A DNA stretch of 64,000 nt from contig CM060926.1 of NCBI GenBank assembly GCA_030737875.1, forward strand, positions 316,670,922 through 316,734,921, written 5' to 3'. The notes beneath the pieces were generated by a model that saw only the letters and a list, made by a program, of their open reading frames with translations, was not told where the DNA came from and made no database searches. Numbering within the stretch: position 1 is the first letter of the stretch; each line of letters begins with the position of its first letter. The stretch is from Allium sativum (lineage: Eukaryota > Streptophyta > Magnoliopsida > Asparagales > Amaryllidaceae). Position numbers and translations under genes: made by a program. Of this stretch, positions 59,423 to 64,000 are shown one piece after another.

Positions 59423-62321
59423 CTTAGATAGTAATGACCAAGCCATACTTATAATTTCATTTTGGTCCTGATAATTCATTATATAAAACTATATCTACAT
59501 CATAATTTATCAGGGAAAACATTTATTTGTAGAAAGATATTTAGGTGGACATTTTTTGATAAGCTAAGAAAAATAAACTATTTATTTAGATGTAATCTCA
59601 CTTGCTTCCTGAAAAATATGAATTTTATTATTTGGCCTTTACAGCTATAGCTTTAGATAAGCTGCATACAATAGAATATCGATTATTATTATTTTCAATT
59701 TGTATTTTATATTTTGTAGTAACAACCATATAATGCTCGGAAGTTATATTATTTATATGCATTTACCAATTTGGCCTTACCAATACTGTATAAGATTGTG
59801 CTCCAGCTGAAGCGGAATTGAAGTCATCTCATTTCAACAAGCTACGCAAACTATTTTGTTTTTCGGTCTCATTTTTAATATGTCACTATAGACCATGAAT
59901 CGTTTTCTACTGAGTCATGTTTTAATCATAGTGTAAGACAGGTCACGTTAGAATATCGACTTATTAGTTTTTCGATTTATGTTATATACCAACATGTTTA
60001 TGATGTCTTTTCGTTGTATATACACTAAACAAAGTACTTGGTTCTTGCAAAATCTTAAAGCCATAATTTTATGTATTAATACCTGTATTTGGGAATCATA
60101 TATTAAGACATTGGTGAAGAGCTACAGTAGTGTATAATGAAATAATATTTTGTATTATAACACATTGCAATTCATATTTCCCTTTTTTCAGCATATGAGT
60201 TTATCACAATATAAGCAAGTATGAATACACCATCCTTTTGTTTTAAGAAATGTAGTAATGAATTCTGATATAATACAACGTACTATTTTGTAATGTATAC
60301 TGTGTTTTCTAATTATAGCATGTCTTTTATTTACTATTTTCTTAGTGAGAAGTACTGATTAAGGCATAATCAGCATGTTTGTTATTTATTTCACTTTGTT
60401 TTTTTTTTCATTTGAGTTTAATTGTTTCAAATACTTAATATTTGATTAAATCAAAATCTGAATTGTCATTTGTTGATTCGTTTTAATTATTATTTCTCTT
60501 TAGAATGGGTTTACGCAACGTTGCTACAATTTCAGTTTTACAACAGTGAATATTTTGGCGTTGTTTAATTTTTTGGTTACGCCTAATTAAATGCCTTACA
60601 AATACTCATGCTTTCTAATTGAAATAATTGGTGAGTATAAATAAAATTATAATTCAACATCATTTAATTTCTAATATAATCTTGCACTTTTATGATTACG
60701 TAAGCTCATGATTTAGTGGTTCTTCCAAATGTTGGTTCTTTTATTGCTCTTTCTGAATTTTTAGTATTACAGAGTAAACTTTTCTTCTGTACTTGCTAAC
60801 TGATAATACCATGGTTATTTCAGTTAAACAAATCGGGTTACAACTAACTTGCCTAAGTACTTATATAAGCATAGTTATGAATGGGTATTTTTACAATCTA
60901 CTTAGCAAGTTTGGTTAGACCGATTTATTGTAGTCTTTTCTTCTTAATAGCAAATTGCAAGTGATCTTAGAATTTTATATAAGCAAATTAATATTATCCA
61001 TCACTTTCAAATTATGATAATTTAGATTAGGTAGGTGCAAAAGTTATTCATTGTAATACATCAATCCCTTGAAAACTATGGTTTGCAAAATATTTTACAA
61101 AGAATGGAGTGGAAAATGGGGCGATTACCAAATAAATTTAAACCAACTATATTAAACTTTGAACTGACAATGACTGCCTGGAATTAAAAAATAGCAAGCA
61201 AGCACGTAAACATTATTATACTATGTTATCTAAGAATTGCTATTATAGAATTAAGATACATGTTATCTTTAAGTTAACACCCACGACAACCTACAATTTT
61301 AACGTAGTCATTCTGTCATTGCTCTATTAATTTAACCAAATTAAAAGTAATAAAGATATATTCGAACTTTATTGTTGTTGTTCACCAATATTTATTTACA
61401 AGTGTTTTTTATTATTGTATGGCGCCATAAAGTTTTAGCTTAGATGATAGATACTTATTTATTTACAAGCTAAGGCCAAATCCCATGTCACTTATGTATG
61501 CACCAAAATACGAGGTGCAACATTTCATACTTTGATGTCAACTAAAATGCTCCATCCACGTGATTGGATTTATGTCATTTATACATTGTATGTTTCAGCT
61601 TCATGAAATTGTGGTGCTATAAGCCACATCTTACCACTGGTAATGCCAAGATGATACTAGGAAGCGTAAAACCTGGCTTTGGACTTGATTTATAGTATAT
61701 CTTACAAACTTAGCCTATGAAATTTTATCATCTTTATATCATAAATTTTAAGCTGATTTGTACTGAAAGTTTCCCAGTTCCATTTGATATGAAAGGACAC
61801 AATTGTTGTTAGCTAGAATTCATGCTTAAGATAAGTGATACAAGAAATGAATAATTTTATAATTATTTTTTCTCTCAAATGTTCTTAGGATTAGGAATAT
61901 CACAATATTCTTAGAACTCATATCAACATAAATAAATAGATAAATAAATATTTATTCTTTTATTTTTTAAGTATAATTTTTATGTTTACATGATTATATT
62001 TGCAATTTCGATTTTGTATGTACTATTATTTGCTAAAGTATCCAATAGCTCAAACTATATACAAATTTGACAGCCAAAGTAGGTTGATCCTCACAAGATT
62101 GAATCGAAACCTTCAGCTTTCCTTTTTTGATAGCAAGCCTTCAGCATTTTGTCGTGTTGTTCTGTATTTCCAGCTTTTAGTATCAAATATCGTTTTCAAA
62201 TTTTGATATGGATATATTTACCCCCACAACAAAAAGATTTTTGCTCTTAAATTGAAATTTCTATCATATTGTAACGATTGTGGTTTTATGCACACACACC
62301 CATATAGAAAGTGACCATTTA
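59423..62321. other. AT-rich region, no feature seen
   Basis: Continues the sequence interrupted by the giant element. No domain, no long frame, no clear terminal repeats. Short frames here (for example 59462-59650 and 62000-62206) look like chance. Confidence 0.35.
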
Positions 62322-62582
62322 GGCCCCGTTCTTAGTCTTTGAGTGTGCCACAGTCAATTGGACTTGCGTCCGACGCAGCTCCATTGGCTGGCATGCTGAA
62401 AGGCATGCTGGGCGAATGGCAGAAAGTGGTCCATTCACTTTGTGAGAGCGGATGATTAAGGGCTGCTGAACATCATTTAGCATGTGCGTGGTGCGCGCCC
62501 CAAGTGCCCAAGTGCCCATCTTTGATGATTTTAACATATTTGTATTAGTATCAAGCCTTCGTGTGTGTTCAAACCGGTTTTG
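62322..62582. mobile_element. Harbinger-like element end (partial)
   Basis: It starts GGCCCCGTTCTTAG after TTA, a plausible 3-bp target. A GCGTCCGACGC palindrome starts at 62366, 44 bp inside, the same spacing as in the element at 10753. The other end was not found. A short direct repeat GGCATGCTG lies at about 62390-62412. Confidence 0.35.
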
Positions 62583-63057
62583 TGTGACGACCCCATTTCC
62601 CGTACAGACAGAGACAAGGGTAATCTTTGGAATATAACACAGAAACAGATAATAACAGAACAGAATTAAATAAATACACCAGATAATGAACAATAAAATA
62701 TACTGGATAAAAGTAATCATCAGAGTTACACAGTATACAGGATCTTACTTAGTACAAATACAGTTCAACTATACATATATGTCTACAGCGGAAACAAACA
62801 AAATATGTACAATATGAGCTGAACAACATAAAAAGAGATAAATGATAGAATCCATATTCAACTCCAGCTATCCAGAAAGAACCAGCTAAACCTGAATACA
62901 AGGCTGCCCGTGTAGAAAAAGGGGCACCCGAGTTTGAAAGTAAAACAAACCATGAGTCAGTCATAGGACTGGTATGAGAAATCTACTCAACACAATTGAA
63001 ATATGGTTAATCACAGGACCACGCCACTTTCGTGGAACGGGTTTACTCCATCGGATC
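62583..63057 (-). mobile_element. gypsy LTR fragment, minus strand
   Basis: On the plus strand it begins TGTGACGACCCC, so the LTR ends GGGGTCGTCACA on the minus strand. It shares CAGCGGAAA, GCCCGTGT...GGGCACCC, GACTGGTATGAG and GGACCACGCC...GTGGAACGGGTTT with the giant elements, but the rest differs. It is cut by another LTR start at 63058. Confidence 0.6.
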
Positions 63058-64000
63058 TGTAACATCCCAAAATTTTGCGATAAATTTTATTATTTAATTT
63101 AATATGTTTTTGATAATATATGGATTTTAAATAATATTTAATGATTTAAATTGTGAAATTCTATGTTGAAAACGTAATTGAATTGTTTAAAATAATGAAA
63201 TTCAACCTATTATTGCGATAATAACTTGCATTGATCGCAAATTAATTTGGGATTTATTTATTTCGATAAAGGTTGAAATTGGGAATTAATATTAATGTAT
63301 TTAATGAAATTGATTAGTGTGATTAATAGTTGAAATAGAACTTGAATTCTAATTAATGAAAAATTGAATTAACAATTAACGATAGTTGATTTATAAGTTA
63401 TATTAATTTATTTGTATTGATTTGAATAGAGTTTATAAATCTTTGAATTTAAATTAAAAGGTGAATAAACGGAAATTAAAATGCGTATAGATTTTTGTAA
63501 TAATTAACTTTGAATTTTATATGTGAATTCGTTTTAAACTATGGTAACTTTTTGAGTAATCAAAACGATAAAATTTGCTACTTATGAAAGTTGAATAAAA
63601 AGGAATGTTAATTAATTTAATAGAATTAATGTTCAATAGAAATTGGTAAATAATAATTGAATTTAAGGTTTTAATGTATGTAAATTGATGGAATTAAATA
63701 ATGGTTATAAATGGAATGAACATTTAGTTTGGATTCAATTACAATAATAGCAAAGAAGAATTTGTTGATCAAAATTACTCTCACTATTTGTTGTAGATAT
63801 AATAATCACTGTCAATGTAACTTGAATTCCATTAATCAGGGATGGAAATCATATGTGTCAAACTGATTGGTTAAAAGCGTAATTTTCAAAATAACGGTTA
63901 CTGAACAATCAAATTTCGAAGCTTAATATAAAGTATTTAAGTTTCCATTTGGATATAAATAAAATTAATGAACTTTAAAAATAAAATAAAAAATGAATAT
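63058..64000 (+). mobile_element. LTR start of another gypsy-like element (runs off window)
   Basis: TGTAACATCCCAAAATTTTG interrupts the previous LTR fragment abruptly and is a common gypsy LTR start in plants. The following ~940 bp are AT-rich and non-coding. The end lies beyond the window, so the duplication cannot be checked. Confidence 0.55.

Noticed and set aside
37541..62321. Possible single Helitron covering the whole right-hand region
   Set aside because: I found no convincing TC start, CTRR end with hairpin, or Rep/helicase motif.
62319..62720. 133-codon minus-strand frame
   Set aside because: It spans the border between a Harbinger-like end and an LTR fragment, so it is a chance fusion of two elements.

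Overview
The window looks like AT-rich intergenic DNA from a flowering plant, probably a eudicot. Evidence is the superfamilies present (Ty1/copia with a methionine-initiator primer site, Ty3/gypsy, PIF/Harbinger, hAT, CACTA) and the absence of any intact host gene. Nearly all of it is transposable elements nested in one another. The only reading frame that looks intact is a two-exon Myb/SANT-like protein inside a Harbinger-type element at 11040-12194.

Left part (1-8260): the 3' end of a Sirevirus-like copia element (gag remnant, several polypurine tracts, LTR from 1036), then a Tat-like gypsy gag remnant and LTR (2256-4580), then a decayed minus-strand gypsy element with its 5' LTR at 7434-8260.

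Middle (8261-37540): a decayed copia element whose 5' LTR is split by a Harbinger-type DNA transposon (8469-16684, TAA duplications; the undisturbed site survives in the 3' LTR). That transposon carries a second Harbinger-like element with the Myb gene, a 2.9-kb solo LTR (12645-15574, duplication AAACT) and a hAT MITE (15608-15917, duplication GGTGTTGA). A CACTA MITE sits in the copia leader, and a 14.7-kb element of unusual design interrupts its gag (19019-33718, duplication CACTT).

Right part (37541-64000): AT-rich DNA without recognisable coding genes, an 802-bp hAT element (41939-42740), and a second, very young copy of the unusual family in the other orientation (43991-59417, duplication CTATT). 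The end holds a Harbinger-like terminus and two more LTR fragments.

The most notable object is this unusual family. Each copy has LTRs of about 6.8-7.2 kb around an internal domain of only 1.03 kb that has a primer site and a polypurine tract but no gag or pol. About 93% of the element is LTR. The LTRs carry hairpin-forming repeats, several tandem arrays and a GC-rich exon-like island that ends at a GTAAGT splice donor. The element must be mobilised by proteins from elsewhere. The two LTRs of the second copy differ, as far as I could see, by one poly-C length change and two substitutions, so it moved recently.
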